From: Capitella teleta
Taxonomy: Eukaryota; Annelida; Polychaeta; Capitellidae
Length of the DNA stretch: 64,000 nucleotides
Assembly (NCBI GenBank): GCA_000328365.1
Contig: KB296008.1
Location: 97,966 to 161,965, forward strand
Direction: 5' to 3'
The notes under the pieces are model-generated. The model saw only the letters and a list, made by a program, of their open reading frames with translations, was not told the origin of the DNA and did not search any database. The position numbers were made by a program, and so were the translations under genes. Shown here piece by piece: positions 1-10,315 of this stretch. Each line of letters begins with the position of its first letter. Position 1 is the stretch's first letter.

Positions 1-327
1 CCCCCCCCCCCCCCCACCTTCCTGCGCTTACCTTTAATCATGGGATTGTTTTTTTCTTCTGCGTATATATTTTCTTATTAAAAAAAAATATGCGTGGAAC
101 TTTTACTCAGGTATTTTTTTAAAAGGTTGTATAATGCTATGTATAAATACATACTAGTGACAGTGAGAGTGAGAAAGAAAAAAAAAAACCAAAAAAACAT
201 GCTAAACTGAAATCGTTTCACATCCTTGAATTTCAGTTTCCAGTTTTTAAAGCCCTTTTCTGCGCCGCCCTCTGTATATGTATATAACTAGAGAAAGGTC
301 GAGTGACGCGAGATAACGGCATACAGA

Positions 328-365
328 TGACAGGTTGACTGACAGCGTGGTTATTCGGCTGACAG
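328..365 (+). promoter_or_regulatory. Three TGACAG (Meis/TALE-type) sites
   Basis: TGACAG at 328-333, 340-345 and 360-365 in the same orientation, with spacing of 12 and 20 bp. TGACAG is the core of TALE homeodomain sites. Motif reading only. Confidence 0.3.
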
Positions 366-454
366 CCCTTAATTACAAAGAGGGTCATTCACACAAAAGG
401 TGATGCAGACCCACATCTCCGTGCATGCGCAAGACTATACGTGTTTCTACGCAC

Positions 455-505
455 GTTGCCATGGCGATTTTAAGACATATACATGTATACACGTTGCCAT
501 GGCGA
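455..505 (+). promoter_or_regulatory. Tandem X-box-like GTTGCCATGGCGA, two copies
   Basis: Identical 13-mers at 455-467 and 493-505, 38 bp apart. The 5' half site GTTGCC is intact and the 3' half is GGCGA. They resemble RFX X-boxes. Confidence 0.4.
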
Positions 506-769
506 TAGTAAGTATAGCGACAGAGCGGTACTTGGCCTCTGCGCTTTCAAGATGGTCTCCAAACACTCCAAGTGGTTCTTGCACTTTTAATTGGGGATAA
601 TTTTTCCCTCGAGCAAACAAATTCCCATTTGTGGGGTGGATTCTCCCAGAGGAGCAAACACTCACTTCGCCCAGTAATCGTCATTGGTGTTTACTTCGCG
701 GCACAGATGACAGGGATCGGATCGGAAGCTCGCGACCTCTGAGAGCGGATTAAGCGAAGCACTCAGCCT

Positions 770-788
770 CACCTGGTCAATCCAGGTG
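770..788. promoter_or_regulatory. Inverted E-box pair CACCTGG-TCAAT-CCAGGTG
   Basis: A perfect 7-bp inverted repeat with a 5-bp loop, each arm an E-box CACCTG of the Snail/ZEB type. Bipartite CACCTG sites are the known ZEB binding mode. Confidence 0.4.
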
Positions 789-1599
789 GCCGAACGGTCA
801 ATCAGTAGTCAATGCAGGCAACCAAAAATATATGCTACATGTATTTAAAAAAAAAAAAAATTAATAATAATAATTGGCTTGATTAAAGCTGCAAATAAGT
901 TAACAGCAGCATGCAATTGTACGCTCGTAATAATACTTTTAAGACAACTGCAAACGTTTGTGACGTAAGAGCATGCATTACCTGCCGACTTAGAAGTGGG
1001 AATTCCTTAGCATTAGTGAGATTGCACGCGATGACCCATGGCATCCCGAGGGAGATTCCTGGGTTACATAACACCCTGCAACAGTTGAATAGAATCGATT
1101 TAATCTCAACAAGGAGAACCTCCCTCCTCAGGTGAATTCTCGTCGCGTGCATTTTGCTCTTTCGTGATACTTAATTATGAATGAATGGAGCTCTTTGCGT
1201 CTCGCTCACCGCACATCACACGTCATCAAAGGTAAACACAGAGAGATCCGACCGAGGACGGCCTTAGACCGACGACCGGTCTTAGACAAGGGTCTTCGAC
1301 CTAATCTCAAATAATTATACTACATAGTAGTAATTTTTTTTCTATTTTTGTTGTGCGTAATGATTACATGATCGAGTCTACAAGTGCAATCGTTTTAATT
1401 TCAATTATTTCTTCCTGTCTTGAATCCAATCGTCTTTAAGAGGGAGCCGTGGATCCGGGGTTAAGATTATGGTGGTGAAAGGACCGGGAGGAGGAGGGGG
1501 AGGCTAGAAGGGAAGTGAGGACGGACGAGGCAGATCATGCAGGAGTTGGACCGGAGTCACCCTATCCGGACGCTGCATTTGTTTGAAGAACTTTTCTCA

Positions 1600-1830
1600 A
1601 ATTTCGGCATTCTGCGAACCGGAAGTGCGTCCTCTCCGTCACCGGAAGTTCCGCGATATCCGAGCAGGCGAGTGTTTGCCTTCGACACCTTCACCGACTC
1701 CAAGATGGCCGTGTGAAACGCTAGATGAGCGAAGTTAGCTTTGAAGCCCTGATGTTGACCGCCGCTCTTAAGACGCTCAATGGCCTCCTCTCCATTGGCT
1801 CCCATTGCCGCCGACCCGGAGATATACAAA
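1600..1830. promoter_or_regulatory. Promoter-like island: two ETS, YY1, CCAAT
   Basis: ACCGGAAGT at 1618-1626 and again at 1641-1649, CAAGATGGCCG (YY1) at 1701-1711, and ATTGG (inverted CCAAT) at 1794-1798. The 230-bp stretch is CpG-richer than its AT-rich surroundings and is open on the minus strand for 90 codons (1557-1829). The combination is typical of TATA-less housekeeping promoters. I see no gene that it would serve, so a first non-coding exon or distal enhancer are equal options. Confidence 0.4.
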
Positions 1831-2288
1831 TACCCAGAAATGTGCTTCTGGGCTATGATGTTATCCCAGAATGAAATCGACCGATGTTAACATATTATGT
1901 CATGCATTAGCATGTTAATGTTAATGTTAATGTACTTCAATATATATTATATAACTGCATGAAATAAAAGGACAAGGACTAGTGTTGAACTGTTAATAAG
2001 ACTGGGTATCTTAGCGTGAGTTCGTTTTCAGGCCACACGGGTTCAAAGGTCGGGTTATTTCGGTTTAATTCATCAATTAATTAATTCGGTTTAATTCCTC
2101 GCCAGGATAATTATTCCTATACAAATAATAGAGCGATATACATTTTAAATTTAAACTCAAAACACTAATAATTGATCACGTTTTGGGGGATTACCATTGA
2201 TACATTTTTGTCAACAATAATTACATAACTATTTATTAATGAAAGCCTAAAAACATCGGCATCTACGGATTCGCTTATCTCACTGGCA

Positions 2289-2300
2289 ATCATAACGCAC
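2289..2300 (-). promoter_or_regulatory. Isolated GTGCGTTATGAT motif
   Basis: An exact 12-mer copy, read on the minus strand, of the motif that clusters at 39.8-43.1 kb. Its flanks (C-rich to one side) match none of the other copies. Confidence 0.3.
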
Positions 2301-2328
2301 CCCCCTTTTCCCCATCCCTTTTCCCTTT

Positions 2329-2392
2329 CGCAAAAAAAAAAAAAAATTAAAAAAAAAAAATTAAAAAAAAAAATTAAAAAATAAAGTCAACA
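2329..2392. repeat. A-rich tract with AATT interruptions
   Basis: Three A runs of about ten separated by TT at 13-bp spacing. Confidence 0.8.
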
Positions 2393-3102
2393 TCTGAAAA
2401 ATATATAAATAAAATAACAGCTCTCTCAGTTGTACTATTAATCAAGTTTGAGACGCCAAACTTTAACCGAAGACTACTAATAATTATATGAAATCGACAC
2501 CAGGGATTTCTTTTCATCGGTTGTGAAGAACATAAACGTTCACAACTCTAATAAAGACTTAAAGTAAACATGCATTAAAAAACAGCGCATAATACATATT
2601 ATGTAGCATTGTATATGATTACATGTTACCAATCAAATAAATCCGAAATATACGCCAGCAATACGGCATCTGTCGATACAAGCAACACCTATAACTTATG
2701 TAATAGTATATATAATTATGACTATTCGGTATAACATACGTATTTATGAATGGACATAGGCCAGTTACCGACTGAGATTGCATGACATAACACCATTCAA
2801 ACGGGTAACCAAAAACAAAACACTGGGTTGCATGCACGATGCTATATTATAAACAGCACAACAGTGGGGGGGGGGGGCGTATACTATGAATACAATTTGA
2901 GTAATTAATCAACAGTAGCGTTGTTTAGTGGACAATGGGCATCCACCATATATATTGCAAGGTAATCAATAATGATTGATCGGTGAAATGACCACGCAGT
3001 CATTGTGATGCTAAAACCTAGCGTGGATACAGCTTGGCCCGGCTGCCTAAATTAGGTTGGACACGGTACCGTACTATTAAAGCCCTTATTAGCATTAAAT
3101 AC

Positions 3103-3122
3103 CTTCATGAATATTCATGAAG
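3103..3122. promoter_or_regulatory. Perfect four-unit heat-shock element (20-bp palindrome)
   Basis: CTTCATGAATATTCATGAAG reads TTCnnGAAnnTTCnnGAA without a mismatch, the ideal HSF trimer-binding array, and is a perfect palindrome. HSF sites of this quality are rare by chance (12 fixed bases). Confidence 0.5.
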
Positions 3123-3306
3123 CAGGTGCATTGGCTTATGGCAATTACAAATCCCATATAAACGTCTATCAAATGATCCCCTATCGGTTTTGTATTTCAT
3201 TTTAAACGTTAAAGATATTTATTTCCGATTTTTTTTACAGCACTTTTTTTCTAGGTCGCAGGTATAATAATTATTATCACAGACTTTAAAATGTCATTTA
3301 AACTCG

Positions 3307-3400
3307 GTTGCCATGGAAGCACGCGTGTGGTCAAGCAGGCGTCCGGTGGGTTTGGTCGGTCGCCTACTTGGTTGCCATGGAAATGCTGTTGTCATCGCAG
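3307..3400 (+). promoter_or_regulatory. Three X-box-like sites within 94 bp
   Basis: GTTGCCATGGAAGC at 3307-3320, GTTGCCATGGAAAT at 3371-3384 and GTTGTCATCGCAG at 3388-3400. The first two differ from the known vertebrate long motif GTTGCCATGGAAAC by one base each. A candidate RFX-bound element about 21 kb past the SoxB1 stop. Confidence 0.45.
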
Positions 3401-3800
3401 GAGGAATGTCTTTGATGGTTTTTGGATTGGACAGCGTGCCACATGTGGAGGGTTGAGGGGGGCGGGGTGCGAGCCAGGGACCACGCGTACAAACCGCCGT
3501 ATATGTCCGTGGACATGCAGGTGCGCTGCTTCCCCTGCCGTTGATGGCGCATATCGGCCAATTGCCAATGGGCCATGAAAGCTGTCAATCATGTGTCCAG
3601 GCACCCCGCAAGCAGGAATCGATGGCGCTCGTATGCTTGGTCGGTCGGCTAACTTGAGACAGAAACAGTCTTTGATCTGCGAGTAATATCCTGCGCGCTC
3701 TTTCCGCGCACGACTGAATCTAACGTCTGAAAGGAGCCATAATGCCCGGCATATCCCTCCGAATGAGTGCAATTATGCTTTTATTAATCCTGCCAGCATA

Positions 3801-3822
3801 AGGTACACTTCCCACAATGCAC
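3801..3822 (+). promoter_or_regulatory. ZNF143/Staf-like core TTCCCACAATGC
   Basis: TTCCCACAATGC at 3809-3820 fits the TCCCAnnATGC core of ZNF143 sites; the upstream ACTACAA part is only partly matched. The surrounding 3.7-3.9 kb is high-complexity sequence. Confidence 0.3.
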
Positions 3823-4420
3823 CTGCTTAATTCACGCTCCAGTGGCAACTGAAGAGGCCATAACACCACTCACAGAAGCCGTTTTCAAACTTATTTTAAA
3901 AGCCAAAAAGAGATTAGTAAGCGTGTTGAGTTTAATTGGGCACGCATGCGTACTTCCTTCATTCTCCAGCGCCATGATCCGTCCATGTGCGATGTACACG
4001 GTCTCCTCTTTGAACTTTCAAACGAATTCTTAAAAAACCACTAATGGTACACCACTTATACCTGTAGTGGTTAACCATTCTGTTTTCTTTTCATTTTGTG
4101 TAAGTTCTTTATGATGATTATTATGATTAATTTTATCGTTGCATAACGATAAAATGTATTTGACGTTATGTGTATCGCACATTACTCAAACTAATCAAAA
4201 TTACGTTAATTAATTAATTGGTATAACAACATAATGACTAATCACCCAACCAAAGTGACCTGTTGACCTGAGCCCTGACCTCTGTGCGTGTTTTCTCTAG
4301 CATTTGCGTAGCCACAAAGAAATTCATTAAAAACAAATGCCCTTAATACAATCCGTTCAGCATTTTGTTTCCTCACGCAAACCAAACGCCATAAAGCGTG
4401 TTGTAAATTCCCGTCGTGCA

Positions 4421-4453
4421 TGACGTCAGAACGTGACGTCATAACGTGACGCG
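4421..4453 (+). promoter_or_regulatory. Tandem CREs: 13-bp unit TGACGTCANAACG repeated
   Basis: TGACGTCA at 4421-4428 and 4434-4441, then TGACG at 4447, with a 13-bp period. Two full palindromic CREB/ATF sites just over one helical turn apart with a third half site make a strong CREB-family candidate. Confidence 0.5.
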
Positions 4454-5010
4454 TTGTAAAAATACTTTTTGTGTCCGTATGTATAACATGATGACATTCA
4501 CACACCGAACTGACCGGCGATAACATCGATCGTATCTCTTCCGATACAATCGCCATCACACCTGCCCAAGGTGAGAATAAAAACGTCAGTGACCTCGGCT
4601 TCAGATTTGAATTTGACCTTTTAATTAATGCGAAGAGTTCATTAAGGAGACCGTTCAACCTCTGAACTAATTACGAGTTCATTCATAATTATGAGAGAAA
4701 ACAAGTTCATTTCCTTAATTATTCGGATTCTCTCTGAATAATTATATTGCACTTTATACTCTGATAAATTTACGACCGCAGTAATTAGCGCTGATTAACA
4801 TAATGAAAAACATGGCGCACTGGAGAGTAGTATGATGAAAATAAAACCAATGGCAATATTAATTACACATTATATATGTGCATTCATTCATAATGGTTAA
4901 TGCATCAATCACACCCACAAACATATTCTATATAATTATATATATATATAAGGTTATTCGCATCGAAATTGTACACTTTTGTTTATCGCGTAATTTATGC
5001 ATACTATTTA

Positions 5011-5096
5011 CAGGTAAGCGCATAATTACAGGTAAGCGCATAATTAAATACATGGAGCAACACTGATTCAGGTGTGCATGCAAGGTGTGCATGCTA
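5011..5096 (+). repeat. Two short tandem duplications
   Basis: CAGGTAAGCGCATAATTA occurs back to back at 5011-5028 and 5029-5046 (18-bp unit). AGGTGTGCATGC occurs at 5070-5081 and again at 5083-5094. The first unit contains an E-box-like CAGGT and a GCATAATTA homeodomain/POU-type site. Confidence 0.8.
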
Positions 5097-5327
5097 TTAA
5101 TCTGCCCAATATATACACGCACATACGCACACCCCAGGCAGGGGGTTCTCCTTAAGGGGGCGACCGGGGCCTCGTATGAAACTTGCTTTCAGACGACAAA
5201 AATATTTTCTTTGCGAATCAATCGGCGCAATTTGGTATTGAATCAGAGTTTGTGTTCCATTCTGGCCGTCACAATATTTTTCTTGTGTCAGTGAGGCTTT
5301 TAAGGCGTGTCAGTGCCACCTCAGGGC

Positions 5328-5347
5328 CACGTGACGTCATTGACGTG
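5328..5347 (+). promoter_or_regulatory. Overlapping E-box and CRE: CACGTGACGTCATTGACGTG
   Basis: CACGTG (5328-5333) shares bases with TGACGTCA (5332-5339), followed by a third TGACGTG (5341-5347). USF/MITF-type bHLH and CREB/ATF factors could compete here. It lies in a GC-richer patch of 5.28-5.4 kb. Confidence 0.45.
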
Positions 5348-5559
5348 CCGCTCAATATACTAGGTGTTCACGGCCAGTTCGAGGTCCCATGGTTAAACAA
5401 TAAAGAGCAATTTGAAAGGTTTAATTGCGTCTTTTTTTAAATAATAATATTAATACGACACGAATTATAAAAACATAACAGTGTCCATTGTACAGCTACA
5501 GTGTTATCTCACGGAGTGTTATATTTGCGCGTATATAGCCCCCCGTCGACCGTGCTGCC

Positions 5560-5850
5560 TCCTTCCGGCTAAGCTTTCGCGTCATGCGAGTTCGACGTTC
5601 GAGGTCATCGCAGTCAATCGGAGATTCGCGTGGAATTCCCTTTATTATTGAAATTTCGCTTCCGTTTGCGACCGAAGCTTCGCGTCGTCGAATATTGCCA
5701 ATCCGTGTAACTTTAGCTCAGTGCGACGAATATGGAAATTGTCCATTGCAACACACGCGACGTCGACATTCAACGACGTCACGCTGCACGAGACTTGTAT
5801 CCGGCGACCGACTTCCGGTGGAGGATAAACCGGCCTGAAAACAGCGCAAC
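5560..5850. promoter_or_regulatory. CpG-rich island with CRE and ETS motifs
   Basis: Dense CpG (CGACGTTCGAGG, ACGACGTCACG near 5774-5784, ACTTCCGGTGG near 5812-5822). The frames found here (84 and 102 residues on opposite strands) look like by-products of low stop density. Promoter- or enhancer-like; no gene recognised. Confidence 0.3.
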
Positions 5851-6190
5851 CGATCGGATATGAGACGGAAATACGGACTCTAACCGAGGCGCTATAGGCT
5901 GGGAACTTTTGTAAACAAAACCCTGCGTCCACCCCCCCCCCCCTAAAGGTCATTCAACCCCGTAAACATACAACCGCATGACATCCTTTGAAGAGTTTGA
6001 CCATGTGTATGAGATTGTGTGTGAAATTAAAAGCGACAGAATTTGGCCAACATTTTCTGATCTGTCAATTTCGTGACATGGGAAGACGAACAATATGTCG
6101 ATTTCAGCATTGACGTCTTTTACATAATATTCCAATCAGTTTCCCTGCAGAATGTCATAAAAGTTTCGCCGATGGCCTAAAAACTTTGGG

Positions 6191-6223
6191 CGATTAATCA
6201 CAGGAGCATTTGGTGATTAATCG
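6191..6223. promoter_or_regulatory. Inverted pair of GATTAATC sites
   Basis: CGATTAATCAC (6191-6201) and GTGATTAATCG (6213-6223) are perfect reverse complements with an 11-bp spacer. GATTAATC is a symmetric dimer site of the K50 homeodomain type (Otx, Goosecoid, Pitx). Confidence 0.4.
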
Positions 6224-6285
6224 TCGAAATTGAAGTTTTTGCTCGAACAATGGCGATCAGTTTGCTGAGAGAAATGAATTATGAT

Positions 6286-6332
6286 TGACCTTGGCATCTC
6301 ATCTTCAATGTCAACATTCGATTTGACCTTGG
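6286..6332 (-). promoter_or_regulatory. Two CCAAGGTCA nuclear-receptor half sites
   Basis: TGACCTTGG at 6286-6294 and 6324-6332, read on the minus strand as CCAAGGTCA, the monomer site of NR5A (SF1/LRH1, FTZ-F1)-type receptors; the spacing is 38 bp. Confidence 0.35.
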
Positions 6333-6589
6333 CAGTGGGTTTGAACTTGGAGGCTAAAGCGGTCACAATGCAGCTGCTGTTTTCCCGACTAATTTGAAAT
6401 GCTTCAAATTCAGACCCAAATATGGAGCTTCTCTTTCAAAATCGGTCATTATCTCAAATTACTGAGCCTAATTACGTTTTGAGATATTCTGGAGTAGAAA
6501 TCTTTCTCTTTCTCTTCACGTCTCTCCACCGGAAATGGTCCGGAATGTTATCAGATTCTGCCGCCAGATGACGCTGCAATCAGGGGGCA

Positions 6590-6760
6590 AACACCGCTTA
6601 ACAGACTCCACGCATGCGCAGCCTCGCTTCCGTGTGTACACAGCGGAAGTGAGCGATAATTCCTCGACACGAAAGGCGTCAGGATCTGACATGCAGTGTA
6701 TCCACGAACGAATCCCGAGAACTGCCTCTTGCGCATGCGCGGTCACGATCCTGGATTTCT
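6590..6760. promoter_or_regulatory. NRF1/ETS-type island
   Basis: GCATGCGCAG at 6611-6620 and TGCGCATGCGCGG at 6729-6741 (NRF1-type), with CTTCCGTG (6627-6634) and CGGAAGTGAG (6643-6652) between them. The set resembles a TATA-less promoter. Three short overlapping frames here have no family resemblance. Confidence 0.35.
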
Positions 6761-7450
6761 AGCAGCGCGAAAAATTGAAATTAACTGCTGCGCGCTTAAT
6801 CCAGGTCGAAATCGACAGGGCGTCGTACGGAGCTCTACGGTAGCCAGGTATCTCCGGCTGACGGATGCTGTGGAGTCATAAAATGCCAGCATTTATTGCA
6901 ACGTGGCGATTGCCGGTGGACACGAGAAGCTCTCGTCGATCAAGCGTCACAATGCGCGCAACTCACGTAAACAAAACTCTCACAAAGGTCTCGACGCTGC
7001 CATTGTGGCGGAGAAAATGCTCCGTTTTGTTCAGGAGACGTTCATTTTACCCTCGGGGAAATTCGAAACATCGGACGTAAAATGGCTACAAGTCGTAGGA
7101 AGTATTTTATTTCCCTTTGTTATTGTCAGTGACCAAGGGGGCAATTAAATGATCTCACTACTTGAAACACTGCGGCTCGTAAATATACTTTACTTCAGTG
7201 GCGAGCGCATAATTACTTTGATATCGATCACAGAATATTTTAATGCACGTATAATATATTTCGCTGTGTTGCATAGATACAGTATATTTACCTGTCGGTA
7301 AAGCTGGTCTTTTACACAAAATTGAAAATTAGGAATTATTATCAATAAGAAGCTGCTGGTATTTACAAGCTGAAATTCGCGCACATCGGGCCTATAACGG
7401 GCTTTTAATCCGCTCGCTTCTAAAGCCAAGCTCTTCCTGGAAATTCGCCG

Positions 7451-7464
7451 GTTGCCATGGTAAC
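7451..7464. promoter_or_regulatory. X-box GTTGCCATGGTAAC
   Basis: Both RFX half sites (GTTGCC and GGTAAC) are intact and symmetrical around AT. It sits in a CpG-richer island (about 6.5-7.8 kb). Confidence 0.5.
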
Positions 7465-8244
7465 TCCTCGAAAGAGAAAACATCCTTTTGAAAGCCGGAA
7501 TGTCATTGGTTCCTTCACAAAAGGTCACACAGGCAGCGAACGCATCACAAAAGAGCGCGAAAAAGCTGCATTGCGACGTACCGTAGCTTCAGTAGAATAA
7601 AAACATCCGCGAAATTCCTACACAATGACGAAAAATCGTCCCGGAATGATGTAATGAAAGGATGAAGTGGAAATTCGGTTTTAGGGTCGGGGTGAAAGGT
7701 TCGTTCCTTCCCCGTCGGGAGCTCCGGACGATAGCGGCCCCTTGCGGCGGATCGGGGAAGCGAACGTTGAGTGTTTTGAGTGTTAAAAACCTCTGGATGC
7801 ACTCAGCGACCAAGTACATCTTTTGTGTGAGGCAGAGTCCATCTACATATGAATTAACATATTGAATATCCAGGTGATTTTATTATTAATAATATCATTA
7901 CATCACTCATTCAGTTTATGTCCATGAATTAGAAAAGGCTTAATGACGTAATCTTTTATGAAACGTGCGTCCAATTCCAGGAATGCCCATGTGCGTGCGT
8001 GCGGGTTGTGCGTGTTACCAGCGGCTAAAAAAGACCGAGCATAAAACGTCATAACATTCCTCCAATGCGCGCAATAAAACCGGGTCGTAAAGACCGGAGT
8101 CGGCCCCTTTTCCCGCCAGCCCCTCCCTCTCCCCGTCCCTTGCGATATGGCTCCATAACTCCTGTCTGTCGAATTAATTTCATCAAGCAATCCTGATTTG
8201 ACATTAATTCCACCGTAAGCATCTCAGCGCTGTTCCCCACTCCG

Positions 8245-8256
8245 CCGCCAGGGGGC
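8245..8256 (+). promoter_or_regulatory. CTCF-like CCGCCAGGGGGC
   Basis: Matches the core of the bilaterian CTCF motif CCnnnAGGGGGC. It lies in a GC-rich patch (8.08-8.35 kb). Confidence 0.35.
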
Positions 8257-8689
8257 CCCCGCTCCGCTGACCCCAGGGATAACGATGAATGACTTATCGT
8301 CCTTATTGCTTTGGCCCGACCCCCGGGCCCCCTCGTGGGGAACGAGCGATTTGGGCAATGCGTGGGATCAGTTGGTTGTAAAACATAATAATAATAATAA
8401 TTATGGGTATTATGAGAAATCAACATATGGAGGGTTTTTTTATGGCTATGTTTTGACGACGGTTTATTTATACCACGTGATCTCACAAGCGAATCACCCG
8501 AAAAGCCGCTGTGACGTAACAATAAAATATCCTGTAATTAGAACACATTGACAAAAATCCAGTCTCATGTCTCAACAGGCAGATATATTGCGTAATGCAT
8601 TTCTATGCTTGGGGGGTGTAGCAATCTACTAGAATTGCTTGTGTTGTTATTAATTAACATAACAGGTTCATGTATTGCATGAAACAGTG

Positions 8690-8726
8690 CATAATTATTT
8701 CGTTATGATCATCATAATGCACCTCA
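8690..8726. promoter_or_regulatory. CGTTATGATC motif inside an imperfect GTGCAT...ATGCAC inverted repeat
   Basis: GTGCATAATTAT (8690-8701) and ATAATGCAC (about 8715-8723) face each other, and CGTTATGATC (8701-8710) lies between them. This combines the recurrent nonamer with POU/homeodomain-type TGCATAAT half sites. Confidence 0.3.
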
Positions 8727-9144
8727 TACGGTAATTTTACTATTTGTTATCTACAATCAGCTCCAGTTGAATATAATTGAATAAATTTACTGAGTATGGT
8801 TATTATTGCATTGGCATATGTGTCACATTCGTGTCTGCATTGTGAATAATACTTTTTGGCAGATAATAAAATATTTCAATGCAACTTGAAACTTTGAACT
8901 GTGAAAAGTAAAAAGTTTCCACGTAACTGAATGACACGAAGTGTGACGGTGAAATTCATCGTTGTGACATTTTCTATTTCGTGCTAGAGTGAATATTGAG
9001 TAACGTTAATGGAACTCAATTTCTGTGATGGCTAAAATATACTTTCATCTTACAAGTATGCTTAAAAGTAAAAGTGGTTTGTTTTCATTCGCAATAACAT
9101 GAGCTTCATTTTAATAACTCAGCGAGGCGAGTGCCGCGAATGGA

Positions 9145-9157
9145 GCCGCCATCTTTT
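9145..9157 (-). promoter_or_regulatory. YY1-like site GCCGCCATCTTTT
   Basis: Reads AAAAGATGGCGGC on the minus strand, close to the YY1 consensus AAGATGGCGGC. Confidence 0.35.
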
Positions 9158-9270
9158 GTACCTCAGCAATATTTCCTTCTTTTGAAAACCGCTCTCAAAG
9201 AGAGTTGTATCGAGGCCATTATATTCCATATGACAACGTAGTGTGCATGTATATGGATCTGCTACGCTCT

Positions 9271-9297
9271 GGGGGTTGAGGGGGAGGGGGTGGGGGG
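9271..9297 (+). other. G-quadruplex-prone tract
   Basis: Four runs of five or more G with loops of 1-4 bases on the plus strand. This is the best quadruplex candidate in the window. Confidence 0.6.
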
Positions 9298-9639
9298 CTT
9301 CTGTGCATATACAGGAGACGAGACTGCATTGTGTTGGCGAGCCATATACTCCTGAATGTAGCTCGTTTTGCATGTAAAGGCGGTCGTCGACGTGGGCACA
9401 ATAGCAGGCCCGCACACTGTATTTCTTTCTTCTGCCCTCTTTTCAAAGGGAAAGCCGCCGCTGCCTGCGTCAAAAGCGAAATCGAAATAAACGTTTGTAG
9501 GCTCCGAATATAAACCCCAGTCTGACTGCGGAGGGCGGCCGGGGCACACCGTTACAAAACGTATGTTTATATACCACCCGCGGAATACCAGCGAAACAGC
9601 TCGCATGCGGATAGCACGCAATTAAGCCGGACAGTAGTC

Positions 9640-10110
9640 ACGTGGTGCTCCCGCTCTCACTTCCGGCACTTCCGGTTTCCGGCCTGAGGGCGGTTACGTC
9701 ATCGAAGATCTAGGTCACGGAGGCTCATCATCAGCGGTGCAAAAACTGGACGCCAGCGGTTGCTATGGTGACGCAGTGAAAAGAGGCCTGATTACACGGA
9801 AAATAGCGGCAGAGGGGTGATGGGGAGGGGGAGTGAGTGGAAGGGAAGGCAGTTTGGCGCGCGATTCTTGCAGCTGATCACCACTGATAACGGTGATAAG
9901 GCGCTTGGTTCGGATTGCCCGGAAAAATGAAATCATATCAACGGATGATTACTTCGCGAATTGGACTATACGCTGCTGTGCGCATGCGCGTCTTCTTTCC
10001 CTGTCACGTGGTTCTTCCCATGAAATCGATGGAGCGGAACCTTGGGAAGCAATCAAGCGGAACGACCTCATACGTCACGGGACTCATCGGCCATGCGCGC
10101 CGCCTATTCA
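9640..10110. promoter_or_regulatory. Dense promoter-like island: USF, ETS, CRE, X-box, NRF1
   Basis: In order: GTCACGTGGT (about 9637-9646), CACTTCCGG twice (9658-9676), TTACGTCATCG (9694-9704), X-box GTTGCTATGGTGAC (9759-9772), TTTGGCGCGC (E2F-like, 9853-9862), GCGCATGCGCG (9981-9991, NRF1), GTCACGTGG (10003-10011) and TACGTCACGG (10071-10080). All are CpG-containing motifs of active promoters. Frames of 60-106 residues in this stretch have no family resemblance. A promoter for an unannotated or non-coding transcript is the simplest reading. Confidence 0.45.
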
Positions 10111-10290
10111 TGGCTCCGGCGATCTTCGCGAATTATTCATACGTTCAAGTGCGGCGACGGTGACAAACAACTCAGGCCGCCTCGTAGTACAGCGCACATC
10201 GCCGACCGAATGATCGCTAATTAGTAATTGAAGATAAACTCTTTATATTTCTCCTAATACCTTATTTTGTTTTTATATATTTTGCTCGGA

Positions 10291-10315
10291 TATATTATTA
10301 TTATTATTATTATTA
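10291..10315. repeat. (ATT)n microsatellite
   Basis: About eight units. It gives rise to poly-Ile frames on both strands that are not genes. Confidence 0.9.

Larger units (their letters stand above)
1831..3102. other. AT-rich non-coding spacer
   Basis: No gene. Holds a short (GTTAAT)n run near 1910-1935, A-rich tracts and a G11 run. Only the single GTGCGTTATGAT copy stands out. Confidence 0.7.
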
